In this document: positions 34,701-47,958 of the stretch, piece after piece
Position numbering within the stretch: the first letter of the stretch is position 1
Layout: each line of letters begins with the position of its first letter
Assembly (NCBI GenBank): GCA_026874595.1
Contig: CM049314.1
Location: forward strand, 76,582,300 to 76,646,299
Source: Sipunculus nudus
Taxonomy: Eukaryota; Annelida; Sipuncula; Golfingiida; Sipunculidae
Direction of reading: 5' to 3'
Length of the DNA stretch: 64,000 nt
Made by a program: the position numbers and the translations under genes
The notes under the pieces: generated by a model
Seen by the model: only the letters and a program-made list of their open reading frames with translations
What the model was told of the DNA's origin: nothing
Database searches by the model: none

Positions 34701-37129
34701 CAATTCGTCTGTGTTAAACATCTTCTATTCGTCTGTGTTAAACATCTTCTATTGGTCTTTTTAATACATCTTCTATTCGTCTGTTTTATACATCTTCATT
34801 CGTCTGTGTTAAACATCTTCTATTGGTCTTTTTAATACATCTTTTATTCGTCTGTTTTATACATCTTCTATTCGTCTGTGTTATACATCTTCTATTCGTC
34901 TGTGTTATACATCTTCTACTCGTCTGTTTTATACATCTTCTATTCGTCTGTTTTATACATCTTCTACTCGTCTGTTTTATACACCTTCTATTCGTCTGTT
35001 TTATACATCTTCTATTGGTCTGTTTTATACATCTTCTATTTGTCTGTGTTATACATCTTCTATTCGTCTGTTTTATACATCTTCTATCTGTCTGTTTTAT
35101 ACATCTTCTATTCGTCTGTTTTATACATCTTCTATTCGTCTGTTTTATACATCTTCTATTCGTCTTTGTTATACATCTTCTACTCGTCTGTTTTAAACAT
35201 CTTCTATTCGTCTGTTTTATACATCTTCTACTCGTCTGTTTTATACACCTTCTATTCGTCTGTTTTATTCATCTGCTATTGGTCTGTTTTATACATCTTC
35301 TATTTGTCTGTGTTATACCTCTTCTTTTCGTCTGTTTTATACATCTTCTATTTGTCTGTGTTATATATCTTCTATTCGTCTGTTTTATACATCTTCTATT
35401 CGTCTGTTTTTTACATCTTCTATTCGTCTGTTTAAACAACTTCTTTTCGTCTGTTTTATACACCTTCTATTCGTCTGTTTTATACATCTTCTATTGGTCT
35501 GTGTTATACATCTTCTATTTGTCTGTGTTATACCTCTTCTATTCGTCTGTTTTTTACACCTTCTATTCGTCTGTTTTATACATCTTCTATTCGTCTGTGT
35601 CATACATCTTCTATTCGTCTGTTTTATACATCTTCTATTGGTCTGTGTTATACATCTTCTATTCGTCTGTTTTATACACCTTCTATTCGTCTGTTTTATA
35701 CATCTTCTATCTGTCTGTTTTATACATCTTCTATTTGCCTGTGTTATACCTCTTCTTTTCGTCTGTTTTATACATCTTCTATATTCGTCTGTGTTATATA
35801 TCTTCTATTCGTCTGTTTTATACATCTTCTATTCGTCTGTGTTAAACATCTTCTATTGGTCTTTTTAATACATCATCTATTCGTCTGTTTTATACATCTT
35901 CTATTCGTCTGTTTTATACATCTTCTATTCGTCGGTTTTATACATCTTCTATTCGTCTGTTTAAACATCTTCTTTTCGGCTGCGTCATACATCTTCTATT
36001 CTACTGTACTATAAATCATCTATTAATCTTTTTATACATTCATCTTATTTCTGGAGTATGTTAGTTATTTCAGTTTTGCCTTAATATTCGTCTGTTTTTT
36101 ACATCTTCACTCTGTTTGATACATCTTTGTTTTATATATCTTCTATTCTTTTGTTTTATACATCTTCTATTAGTCAGTGTTTTACATCTCCTATTCGTCC
36201 GTGTTTTACATCTTCAATTCGTCTGTGTTAAACATCTTCTATTGGTCTTTTTAATACATCTTCTATTCGTCTATTTTATACATCTTCTATTCGTCTGTTT
36301 TATACATCTTCTATTCGTCTGTTTTATACATCTTCTATTCGTCTGTTTTATCCACCTTCTATTCGTCTGTTTTATACACCTTCTATTCGTCTGTTTTATA
36401 CATCTTCTATTGGTCTGTTTTATACACCTTCTATTCGTCTGTTTTATACATCTTCTATTCGTCTGTTTTATACATCTTCTATTCTACTGTACTATAAATC
36501 ATCTATACATCTTTTATACATTCATCATATTTCTGGAGTGTGTTAGTTGTTTCAGTTTTGCCTTAATATTCGTCTGTTTTTTACATCTTCACTCTGTTTG
36601 ATACATCTTTGTTTTATATATCTTCTATTCTTTTGTTTTATACATTTTCTATTAGTCAGTGTTTTACATCTCCTATTCGTCCTTGTTTTACATCTTCTAT
36701 TCGTCTGTTTTATACATCTTCTATTCGTCTGTTTAAACATCTTCTTTTCGGCTGCGTCATACATCTTCTATTCTACTGTACTATAAATCATCTATTAATC
36801 TTTTTATACATTCATCTTATTTCTGGAGTATGTTAGTTGTTTCAGTTTTGCCTTAATATTCGTCTGTTTTTTACATCTTCACTCTGTTTGATACATCTTT
36901 GTTTTATATATCTTCTATTCTTTTGTTTTATACATCTTCTATTAGTCAGTGTTTTACATCTCCTATTCGTCCTTGTTTTACATCTTCAATTCGTCTGTGT
37001 TAAACATATTCTATTGGTCTTTTTTATACATCTTCTATTCGTCTGTGTTATACCTCTTCTATATTCGTCTATTTGTTACATCTTCTATTGGTCTGTGTTA
37101 TACATCTTCTATTCGTCTGTTTTATACAT

Positions 37130-40100
37130 CTTCTATTCGTCTGTTTTATACATCTTCTATTCGTCTGTTTTATACATCTTCTATTCGTCTGTTTTATACA
37201 TCTTCTATTGGTCTGTTTTATACATCTTCTATTCTACTGTACTATAAATCATCTATACATCTTTTATACATTCATCATATTTCTGGAGTGTGTTAGTTGT
37301 TTCAGTTTTGCCTTAATATTCGTCTGTTTTTTACATCTTCACTCTGTTTGATACATCTTTGTTTTATATATCTTCTATTCTTTTGTTTTATACATCTTCT
37401 ATTAGTCAGTGTTTTACATCTCCTATTCGTCCTTGTTTTACATCTTCTATTCGTCGGTTTTATACATCTTCTATTCGTCTGTTTAAACATCTTCTTTTCG
37501 TCTGTGTCATACATCTTCTATTCTACTGTACTATAAATCATCTATTCATCTTTTATACATTCATCATATTTCTGGAGTGTGTTAGTTGTTTCAGTTTTGC
37601 CTTAATATTCGTCTGTTTTTTACATCTTCACTCTGTTTGATACATCTTTGTTTTATATATCTTCTATTCTTTTGTTTTATACATCTTCTATTAGTCAGTG
37701 TTTTACATCTCCTATTCGTCCTTGTTTTACATCTTCTATTGGTCTGTTTTATACATCTTCTTTTCGTCTGTTTTTATACACATTCTATTCGTCTGGGTTA
37801 TTCATCTTCTTTTCGTCTGTTTTATACATCTTCTATTTGTCTGTGTTATACCTCTTCTATTCGTCTGTTTTATACATCTTCTATTCGTCTGTTTTATACA
37901 CCTTCTATTTGTCTGTTTTATACATCTTCTATTTGCCTGTGTTATTCATCTTCTTTTCGTCTGTTTTATACATCTTCTATTGGTCTGTGTTATACATCTT
38001 CTATTTGTCTGTTTTATACATCTTCTATTTGCCTGTGTTATTCATCTTCTTTTCGTCTGTTTTATACATCTTCTATTTGTCTGTGTTGTACCTCTTCTAT
38101 TCGTCTGTTTTATACATCTTCTATTTGTCTGTTTTATACAACTTCTTTTCGTCTGTTTTATTCATCATCTATTTGTCTGTTTTATACATCTTCTATTTGC
38201 CTGTGTTATACCTCTTCTTTTCGTCTGTTTTATATATCTTCTATATTCGTCTGTGTTATATATCTTCTATTCGTCTGTGTTATATATCTTCTATTCGTCT
38301 GTTTTATACATCTTCTATTCGTCTGTTTTATACATCTTCTATTCGTCTGTTTTATACATCTTCTATTCGTCTGTTTTATACATCTTCTATTCGTCTGTTT
38401 TATACATCTTCTATTCGTCTGTTTTATACATCTTCTATTCGTCTGTGTTAAACATCTTCTATTGGTCTTTTTAATACATCATCTATTCGTCTGTTTTATA
38501 CATCTTCTATTCGTCTGTTTAAACATCTTCTTTTCGGCTGCGTCATACATCTTCTATTCTACTGTACTATTAATCATCTATTCATCTTTTTATACATTCA
38601 TCTTATTTCTGGAGTATGTTAGTTGTTTCAGTTTTGCCTTAATATTCGTCTGTTTTTTACATCTTCACTCTGTTTGATACATCTTTGTTTTATATATCTT
38701 CTATTCTTTTGTTTTATACATCTTCTATTAGTCAGTCTTTTACATCTCCTATTCGTCCGTGTTTTACATCTTCAATTCGTCTGTGTTAAACATATTCTAT
38801 TGGTCTTTTTAATACATCTTCTATTCGTCTGTTTTATACATCTTCAATTCGTCTGTGTTAAACATCTTCTATTGGTCTTTTTAATACATCTTTTATTCGT
38901 CTGTTTTATACATCTTCTATTCGTCTGTGTTATACATCTTCTATTTGTCTGTGTTATACATCTTCTATTCGTCTGTTTTATACATCTTCTACTCGTCTGT
39001 TTTATACATCTTCTATTCGTCTGTTTTATACATCTTCTATTCGTCTGTTTTATACATCTTCTATTCGTCTGTTTTATACATCTTCTATTGGTCTGTTTTA
39101 TACATCTTCTATTCTACTGTACTATAAATCATCTATACATCTTTTATACATTCATCATATTTCTGGAGTGTGTTAGTTGTTTCAGTTTTGCCTTAATATT
39201 CGTCTGTTTTTTACATCTTCACTCTGTTTGATACATCTTTGTTTTATATATCTTCTATTCTTTTGTTTTATACATCTTCTATTAGTCAGTGTTTTACATC
39301 TCCTATTCGTCCTTGTTTTACATCTTCTATTCGTCGGTTTTATACATCTTCTATTCGTCTGTTTAAACATCTTCTTTTCGTCTGTGTCATACATCTTCTA
39401 TTCTACTGTACTATAAATCATCTATTCATCTTTTATACATTCATCATATTTCTGGAGTGTGTTAGTTGTTTCAGTTTTGCCTTAATATTCGTCTGTTTTT
39501 TACATCTTCACTCTGTTTGATACATCTTTGTTTTATATATCTTCTATTCTTTTGTTTTATACATCTTCTATTAGTCAGTGTTTTACATCTCCTATTCGTC
39601 CTTGTTTTACATCTTCTATTGGTCTGTTTTATACATCTTCTTTTCGTCTGTTTTTATACACATTCTATTCGTCTGGGTTATTCATCTTCTTTTCGTCTGT
39701 TTTATACATCTTCTATTTGTCTGTGTTATACCTCTTCTATTCGTCTGTTTTATACATCTTCTATTCGTCTGTTTTATACACCTTCTATTTGTCTGTTTTA
39801 TACATCTTCTATTTGCCTGTGTTATTCATCTTCTTTTCGTCTGTTTTATACATCTTCTATTGGTCTGTGTTATACATCTTCTATTTGTCTGTTTTATACA
39901 TCTTCTATTTGCCTGTGTTATTCATCTTCTTTTCGTCTGTTTTATACATCTTCTATTTGTCTGTGTTGTACCTCTTCTATTCGTCTGTTTTATACATCTT
40001 CTATTTGTCTGTTTTATACAACTTCTTTTCGTCTGTTTTATTCATCATCTATTTGTCTGTTTTATACATCTTCTATTTGCCTGTGTTATACCTCTTCTTT

Positions 40101-40955
40101 TCGTCTGTTTTATATATCTTCTATATTCGTCTGTGTTATATATCTTCTATTCGTCTGTGTTATATATCTTCTATTCGTCTGTTTTATACATCTTCTATTC
40201 GTCTGTTTTATACATCTTCTATTCGTCTGTTTTATACATCTTCTATTCGTCTGTTTTATACATCTTCTATTCGTCTGTTTTATACATCTTCTATTCGTCT
40301 GTTTTATACATCTTCTATTCGTCTGTGTTAAACATCTTCTATTGGTCTTTTTAATACATCATCTATTCGTCTGTTTTATACATCTTCTATTCGTCTGTTT
40401 AAACATCTTCTTTTCGGCTGCGTCATACATCTTCTATTCTACTGTACTATTAATCATCTATTCATCTTTTTATACATTCATCTTATTTCTGGAGTATGTT
40501 AGTTGTTTCAGTTTTGCCTTAATATTCGTCTGTTTTTTACATCTTCACTCTGTTTGATACATCTTTGTTTTATATATCTTCTATTCTTTTGTTTTATACA
40601 TCTTCTATTAGTCAGTCTTTTACATCTCCTATTCGTCCGTGTTTTACATCTTCAATTCGTCTGTGTTAAACATATTCTATTGGTCTTTTTAATACATCTT
40701 CTATTCGTCTGTTTTATACATCTTCAATTCGTCTGTGTTAAACATCTTCTATTGGTCTTTTTAATACATCTTTTATTCGTCTGTTTTATACATCTTCTAT
40801 TCGTCTGTGTTATACATCTTCTATTTGTCTGTGTTATACATCTTCTATTCGTCTGTTTTATACATCTTCTACTCGTCTGTTTTATACATCTTCTATTCGT
40901 CTGTTTTATACATCTTCTATTCGTCTGTTTTATACATCTTCTATTCGTCTGTTTT
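37130..40955. repeat. tandem duplication of a 1,880-bp block inside the array
   Basis: The segment from about 37,130 to 39,075 recurs at about 39,010 to 40,955 with a constant offset of 1,880 bases. It includes the boundary modules (37,280/39,160; 37,569/39,449; 38,605/40,485) and all rare variants I compared, such as 'gtctgggttattcatc'. The copies appear identical or nearly so. The offset is not a multiple of 24. Confidence 0.85.
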
Positions 40956-43900
40956 ATACATCTTCTATTTGTCTGTGTTATACATCTTCTATTCGTCTGT
41001 TTTAAACATCTTCTATTCGTCTTTGTTATACATCTTCTACTCGTCTGTTTTAAACATCTTCTATTCGTCTGTTTTATACATCTTCTACTCGTCTGTTTTA
41101 TACACCTTCTATTCGTCTGTTTTATTCATCTTCTATTTGTCTGTTTTATACATCTTCTATTTGTCTGTGTTATACCTCTTCTTTTCGTCTGTTTTATACA
41201 TCTTCTATTTGTCTGTGTTATATATCTTCTATTCGTCTGTTTTATACATCTTCTATTCGTCTGTTTTTTACATCTTCTATTCGTCTGTTTAAACAACTTC
41301 TTTTCGTCTGTTTTATACACCTTCTATTCGTCTGTTTTATACATCTTCTATTGGTCTGTGTTATACATCTTCTATTGGTCTGTGTTATACCTCTTCTTTT
41401 CGTCTGTTTTATATATCTTCTATATTCGTCTGTGTTATATATCTTCTATTCGTCTGTGTTATATATCTTCTATTCGTCTGTTTTATACATCTTCTATTCG
41501 TCGGTTTTATACATCTTCTATTCGTCTGTTTAAACATCTTCTTTTCGGCTGCGTCATACATCTTCTATTCTACTGTACTATTAATCATCTATTCATCTTT
41601 TTATACATTCATCTTATTTCTGGAGTATGTTAGTTGTTTCAGTTTTGCCTTAATATTCGTCTGTTTTTTACATCTTCACTCTGTTTGATACATCTTTGTT
41701 TTATATATCTTCTATTCTTTTGTTTTATACATCTTCTATTAGTCAGTGTTTTACATCTTCTATTCGTCCGTGTTTTACATCTTCAATTCGTCTGTGTTAA
41801 ACATATTCTATTGGTCTTTTTAATACATCTTCTATTCGTCTGTTTTATACATCTTCAATTCGTCTGTGTTAAACATCTTCTATTCGTCTTTTTAATACAT
41901 CTTTTATTCGTCTGTGTTATACATCTTCTATTCGTCTGTGTTATACATCTTCTACTCGTCTGTGTTATACCTCTTCTACTCGTCTGTTTTAAACATCTTC
42001 TATTCGTCTGTTTTATACATCTTCTACTCGTCTGTTTTATACACCTTCTATTCGTCTGTTTTATTCATCTTCTATTGGTCTGTTTTATACATCTTCTATT
42101 TGTCTGTGTTATACCTCTTCTTTTCGTCTGTTTTATACATCTTCTATTTGTCTGTGTTATATATCTTCTATTCGTCTGTTTTATACATCTTCTATTCGTC
42201 TGTTTTTTACATCTTCTATTCGTCTGTTTTATACATCTTCTATTGGTCTGTGTTATACATCTTCTATTGGTCTGTGTTATACCTCTTCTTTTCGTCTGTT
42301 TTATACACCTTCTATTCGTCTGTTTTATACACCTTCTATTGGTCTGTTTTATACATCTTCTATTCGTCTGTTTTATACATCTTCTATTGGTCTGTGTTAT
42401 ACATCTTCTATTTGTCTGTGTTATACCTCTTCTATTCGTCTGTTTTATACACCTTCTATTCGTCTGTTTTATACATCTTCTATTCGTCTGTGTCATACAT
42501 CTTCTATTCGTCTGTTTTATACATCTTCTATTGGTCTGTGTTATACATCTTCTATTCGTCTGTTTTATACACCTTCTATTCGTCTGTTTTATACATCTTC
42601 TATTTGTCTGTTTTATACATCTTCTATTTGCCTGTGTTATACCTCTTCTTTTCGTCTGTTTTATACATCTTCTATATTCGTCTGTGTTATATATCTTCTA
42701 TTCGTCTGTTTTATACATCTTCTATTCGTCTGTGTTAAACATCTTCTATTGGTCTTTTTAATACATCATCTATTCGTCTGTTTTATACATCTTCTATTCG
42801 TCTGTTTAAACATCTTCTTTTCGGCTGCGTCATACATCTTCTATTCTACTGTACTATAAATCATCTATTCATCTTTTTATACATTCATCTTATTTCTGGA
42901 GTATGTTAGTTATTTCAGTTTTGCCTTAATATTCGTCTGTTTTTTACATCTTCACTCTGTTTGATACATCTTTGTTTTATATATCTTCTATTCTTTTGTT
43001 TTATACATCTTCTATTAGTCAGTGTTTTACATCTCCTATTCGTCCGTGTTTTACATCTTCAATTCGTCTGTGTTATATATCTTCTATTGGTCTTTTTAAT
43101 ACATCTTCTATTCGTCTGTTTTATACATCTTCTATTGGTCTTTTTAATACATCTTCTATTCGTCTGTTTTATACATCTTCAATTCGTCTGTTTTATACAT
43201 CTTCTATTCGTCTGTTTTATACATCTTCTATTCGTCTGTTTTATACATCTTCTATTCGTCTGTTTTATACATCTTCTATTCGTCTGTTTTATACATCTTC
43301 TATTTGTCTGTTTTATACATCTTCTATTCGTCTGTTTTATACATCTTCTATTCGTCTATTTTATACATCTTCTATTCGTCTGTTTTATACATCTTCTATT
43401 GGTCTGTGTTATACATCTTCTATTCGTCTGTTTTATACACCTTCTATTCGTCTGTTTTATACACCTTCTATTCGTCTGTTTTATACCTCTTCTATTCGTC
43501 TGTTTTATACACCTTCTATTCGTCTGTTTTATACATCTTCTATTGGTCTGTTTTATACATCTTCTATTTGTCTGTGTTATACCTCTTCTATTCGTCTGTT
43601 TTATACATCTTCTATTCGTCTGTGTTATATATCTTCTATTCGTCTGTGTTATACATCTTCTATTCGTCTGTTTTATACACCTTCTATTCGTCTGTTTTAT
43701 ACACCTTCTATTCGTCTGTTTTATACCTCTTCTATTCGTCTGTTTTATACACCTTCTATTCGTCTGTTTTATACATCTTCTATTGGTCTGTTTTATACAT
43801 CTTCTATTTGTCTGTGTTATACCTCTTCTTTTCGTCTGTTTTATACATCTTCTATTCGTCTGTGTTATACATCTTCTATTCGTCTGTTTTATACCTCTTC

Positions 43901-46650
43901 TATTCGTCTGTTTTATACACCTTCTATTCGTCTGTTTTATACAACTTCTATTCATCTGTGTTATACGTCTTCTATTCTTCTGTTTCATACATCATCTGTT
44001 GGTCTTTTTTATACATCTTCTATTTGTCTGTGTTATACCTCTTCTTTTCGTCTGTTTTATACATCTTCTATTCGTCTGTGTTATACATCTTCTATTCGTC
44101 TGTTTTATACACCTTCTATTAGTCTGTTTTATCCACCTTCTATTCGTCTGTTTTATACATCTTCTATTGGTCTGTTTTATACATCTTCTATTGGTCTGTG
44201 TTATACATCTTCTATTGGTCTGTTTTATACATCTTCTATTCGTCTGTGTTATACATCTTCTATTCGTCTGTTTTATACACCTTCTATTAGTCTGTTTTAT
44301 CCACCTTCTATTCGTCTGTTTTATACATCTTCTATTGGTCTGTTTTATACATCTTCTATTGGTCTGTGTTATACCTCTTCTATTCGTCTATTTTATACAT
44401 CTTCTATTCGTCTGTTTTATACATCTTCTATTGGTCTGTGTTATACATCTTCTATTCGTCTGTTTTATACATCTTCTATTCGTCTGTGTTATACATCTTC
44501 TATTCGTCTGTTTTATACACCTTCTATTCGTCTGTTTTATACACCTTCTATTCGTCTGTTTTATACACCTTCTATTGGTCTGTTTTATACATCTTCTATT
44601 TGTCTGTGTTATATATCTTCTATTCGTCTGTGTTATACATCTTCTATTCGTCTGTTTTATACACCTTCTATTCGTCTGTTTTATACACCTTCTATTCGTC
44701 TGTTTTATACCTCTTCTATTCGTCTGTTTTATACACCTTCTATTCGTCTGTTTTATACATCTTCTATTGGTCTGTTTTTTACATCTTCTATTTGTCTGTG
44801 TTATACCTCTTCTTTTCGTCTGTTTTATACATCTTCTATTCGTCTGTGTTATACATCTTCTATTCGTCTGTTTTATACCTCTTCTATTCGTCTGTTTTAT
44901 ACACCTTCTATTCGTCTGTTTTATACAACTTCTATTCATCTGTGTTATACGTCTTCTATTCTTCTGTTTCATACATCATCTATTGGTCTTTTTTATACAT
45001 CTTCTATTTGTCTGTGTTATACCTCTTCTTTTCGTCTGTTTTATACATCTTCTATTCGTCTGTGTTATACATCTTCTATTCGTCTGTTTTATACACCTTC
45101 TATTCGTCTGTTTTATCCACCTTCTATTCGTCTGTTTTATACACCTTCTATTCGTCTGTTTTATACATCTTCTATTGGTCTGTTTTATACATCTTCTATT
45201 CGTCTATTTTATACATCTTCTATTCGTCTGTTTTATACATCTTCTATTGGTCTGTGTTATACATCTTCTATTGGTCTGTTTTATACATCTTCTATTCGTC
45301 TGTGTTATACATCTTCTATTCGTCTGTTTTATACACCTTCTATTCGTCTGTTTTATCCACCTTCTATTCGTCTGTTTTATACACCTTCTATTCGTCTGTT
45401 TTATACATCTTCTATTGGTCTGTTTTATACATCTTCTATTCGTCTATTTTATACATCTTCTATTCGTCTGTTTTATACATCTTCTATTCGTCTGTTTTAT
45501 ACATCTTCTATTCGTCTGTTTTATACATCTTCTATTCGTCTGTTTTATACATCTTCTATTCGTCTGTTTTATACATCTTCTATTCGTCTGTTTTATACAT
45601 CTTCTATTCGTCTGTTTTATACATCTTCTATTCGTCTGTTTTATACATCTTCTATTCGTCTGTTTTATACACCTTCTATTCGTCTTTTTTATACATCTTC
45701 TATTGGTCTGTTTTATACATCTTCTATTGGTCTATTTTATACATCTTCTATTCGTCTGTTTTATACATCTTCTATTCGTCTGTTTTATACATCTTCTATT
45801 CGTCTGTTTTATACATCTTCTATTCGTCTATTTTATACATCTTCTATTCGTCTGTTTTATACATCTTCTATTCGTCTGTTTTATACATCTTCTATTCGTC
45901 TGTTTTATACATCTTCTATTCGTCTGTTTTATACATCTTCTATTTGTCTGTTTTATACATCTTCTATTCGTCTGTTTTATACACCTTCTATTCGTCTGTT
46001 TTATACATCTTCTATTCGTCTGTTTTATACATCTTCTATTCGTCTGTTTTATACATCTTCTATTCGTCTGTTTTATACACCTTCTATTCGTCTGTTTTAT
46101 ACACCTTCTATTCGTCTGTTTTATACACCTTCTATTCGTCTGTTTTATACATCTTCTATTCGTCTGTTTTATACACCTTCTATTCGTCTGTTTTATACAT
46201 CTTCTATTGGTCTGTTTTATACATCTTCTATTTGTCTGTGTTATACCTCTTCTTTTCGTCTGTTTTATACATCTTCTATTCGTCTGTGTTATATATCTTC
46301 TATTCGTCTGTTTTATACATCTTCTATTCGTCTGTGTTATATATCTTCTATTCGTCTGTGTTATACATCTTCTATTCGTCTGTTTTATACAACTTCTATT
46401 CATCTGTGTTATACGTCTTCTATTCTTCTGTTTCATACATCATCTATTGGTCTTTTTTATACATCTTCTATAAGTCTGTGTTATACATCTTTTATTCGTC
46501 TGTTATATGCATCTTCTATATTCGTCTGTTTTATACTTCCTGTATTAGTTTTTTTAACAGCTTATATTCGTCTGTTTTATACATCTTCTATTTGTCTGTT
46601 TTATACATCTTCTATTCGTCTGTTTTATACACCTTCTATTCGTCTGCTTT

Positions 46651-47142
46651 AAAGGTTGTTATGGTTTTGTGTGTGATCACAGCAATGCTGTGTCACCAGA
46701 GTCCGATCCTGCGCATGCTTGGTGACTACCAAGCAAGGAGAGGAAACATGAACGCGGAATTACAGAAGACACCGGTTGGAAATTTGGAAATTTTAAATCT
46801 TTATTTGTACTGTTGCTGGTCTATGTTTGTTTTGTGCTACTGATAACGCCCGATGAAAGCTCATTTCCATTCCTGCTCACGGTTTGAGAACGAATATTGA
46901 TCATAAGGAAATCATGCCTTATAAGCATCCCATATCAGGTTTTGCATAGCTCCCAGTATCCACAGAGCAATTAAGCTCTGACAGCTTGATAGCCATACCA
47001 GATGTTTATCTGCCTGATATAGCCCTTGACCTGGGGAAGAAGCAAGCAAGCTTGGTTGCATCATTGCTAACAGATATATATTTACCTTTGCTAAACATTG
47101 ATCAATTTTCAAAATCCAAAGATGGAATTATACCAGCTTTAC
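46651..47142 (+). pseudogene. unidentified broken reading frame
   Basis: This is unique sequence just right of the satellite. A frame around 46,775-46,880 reads FGNFKSLFVLLLVYVCFVLL, a membrane-like stretch. A second at 46,980-47,140 reads MIAIPDVYLPDIALDLGKKQ and continues to DGIIPALP, where it meets the left terminus of the TIR element at 47,143. A stop (TAG) interrupts the upstream part. The second piece looks protein-like but I cannot name it. It may have been split by insertion of that element, because an open frame resumes directly after 54,538. Confidence 0.3.
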
Positions 47143-47958
47143 CCCAGGTAGCACAAAAATATTTTTTAGATGTTTTACAAACGTTTTGCAAAATGTTTTG
47201 AAAATGTTTATTCGTGATATTTTTATAACGTTTTTTTGTATGTTCGAAAAAACGTTTTTAAAACGTTTTGCTAAAAACGTTTTAAAAATGTTATTTTAAT
47301 GTTTTTTTAATGTTTTGGTAAAACATTTCATAAACGTTTTCATAACATTTTATTAACATTTTGTGAGATACATTATTTTGATATTTTAGAAATGTTTCCA
47401 TCAAAATATCCAAGAAACGTTTTCTAAATGTTTTTGTAAAACATTTCATAAACGTTTTCATAATATTTTATTTACATTTTATGAGATACATTTTTTTGAT
47501 ATTTTAGAAATGTTTCCATAAAATATCCAAGAAACATTTAAATAACATTTTCTTATTGACCTACATGCTGAAACATATTCCCTACAACCCAATTTGTGAT
47601 ATGTTTTGCATGGGATGATATCATACCTTGTGAATATATAAGCATTTAATTCATATTTTGAGTTGACAGGGTTTCTGTAATGTGTGCAGGACAGGGCAAA
47701 TTGGTAACCAGCTTTTGTAGTACCAACATGGATGTGCATGAAAGGTAGAAAAAGAACTTTCCCAATTATTTTATCTATATTATGATCATATCTGCTCAAA
47801 AAGGGATTTAAACCATAGAGTTAATTCATCTCTGTTGAAACTACAGCTGCATATTTTATGTCAGTTTTGCTTACAACTTCACAACAGATAAACATATTCT
47901 CACGTATCAACAAAGAAAACCGTAACTGGTAAGGCACAGAGATTTATTTAAAAAAACA

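Larger units (their letters stand above)
27970..46650. repeat. giant 24-bp minisatellite array with higher-order structure
   Basis: About 18.7 kb is built from a 24-bp unit. Pure copies can be read at 45,470-45,665, with core words TTCTATTCGTCTG and TTTTATACATC; there are several hundred copies. Variants are mostly single substitutions at fixed positions: cgtctg/ggtctg/tgtctg/tgcctg, and tacatc/tacacc/tacctc/tatatc. Eighteen copies of a diverged boundary module interrupt it. Because 24 is divisible by 3 and the unit has no stop, all three plus frames read as 8-residue repeats (FIHLLFVC, RLFYTSSI, SVLYIFYS) and one minus frame reads RRCIKQTN. Substitutions change residues freely in every frame, so I treat this as satellite DNA, not coding sequence. 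Confidence 0.95.

Noticed and set aside
26864-46650. CRISPR-like regular repeats
   Set aside because: Units are directly tandem without unique spacers, and the window is clearly eukaryotic.
42961-46652. Giant open frames (up to 1,226 codons) as membrane or secreted repeat proteins
   Set aside because: They are a by-product of a 24-bp repeat lacking stops. All three plus frames are open at once and substitutions alter residues freely in each, with no start context or splice signals.
47479-47799. 106-residue minus-strand frame
   Set aside because: It overlaps the AT-rich subterminal array and shows no domain or splice support.
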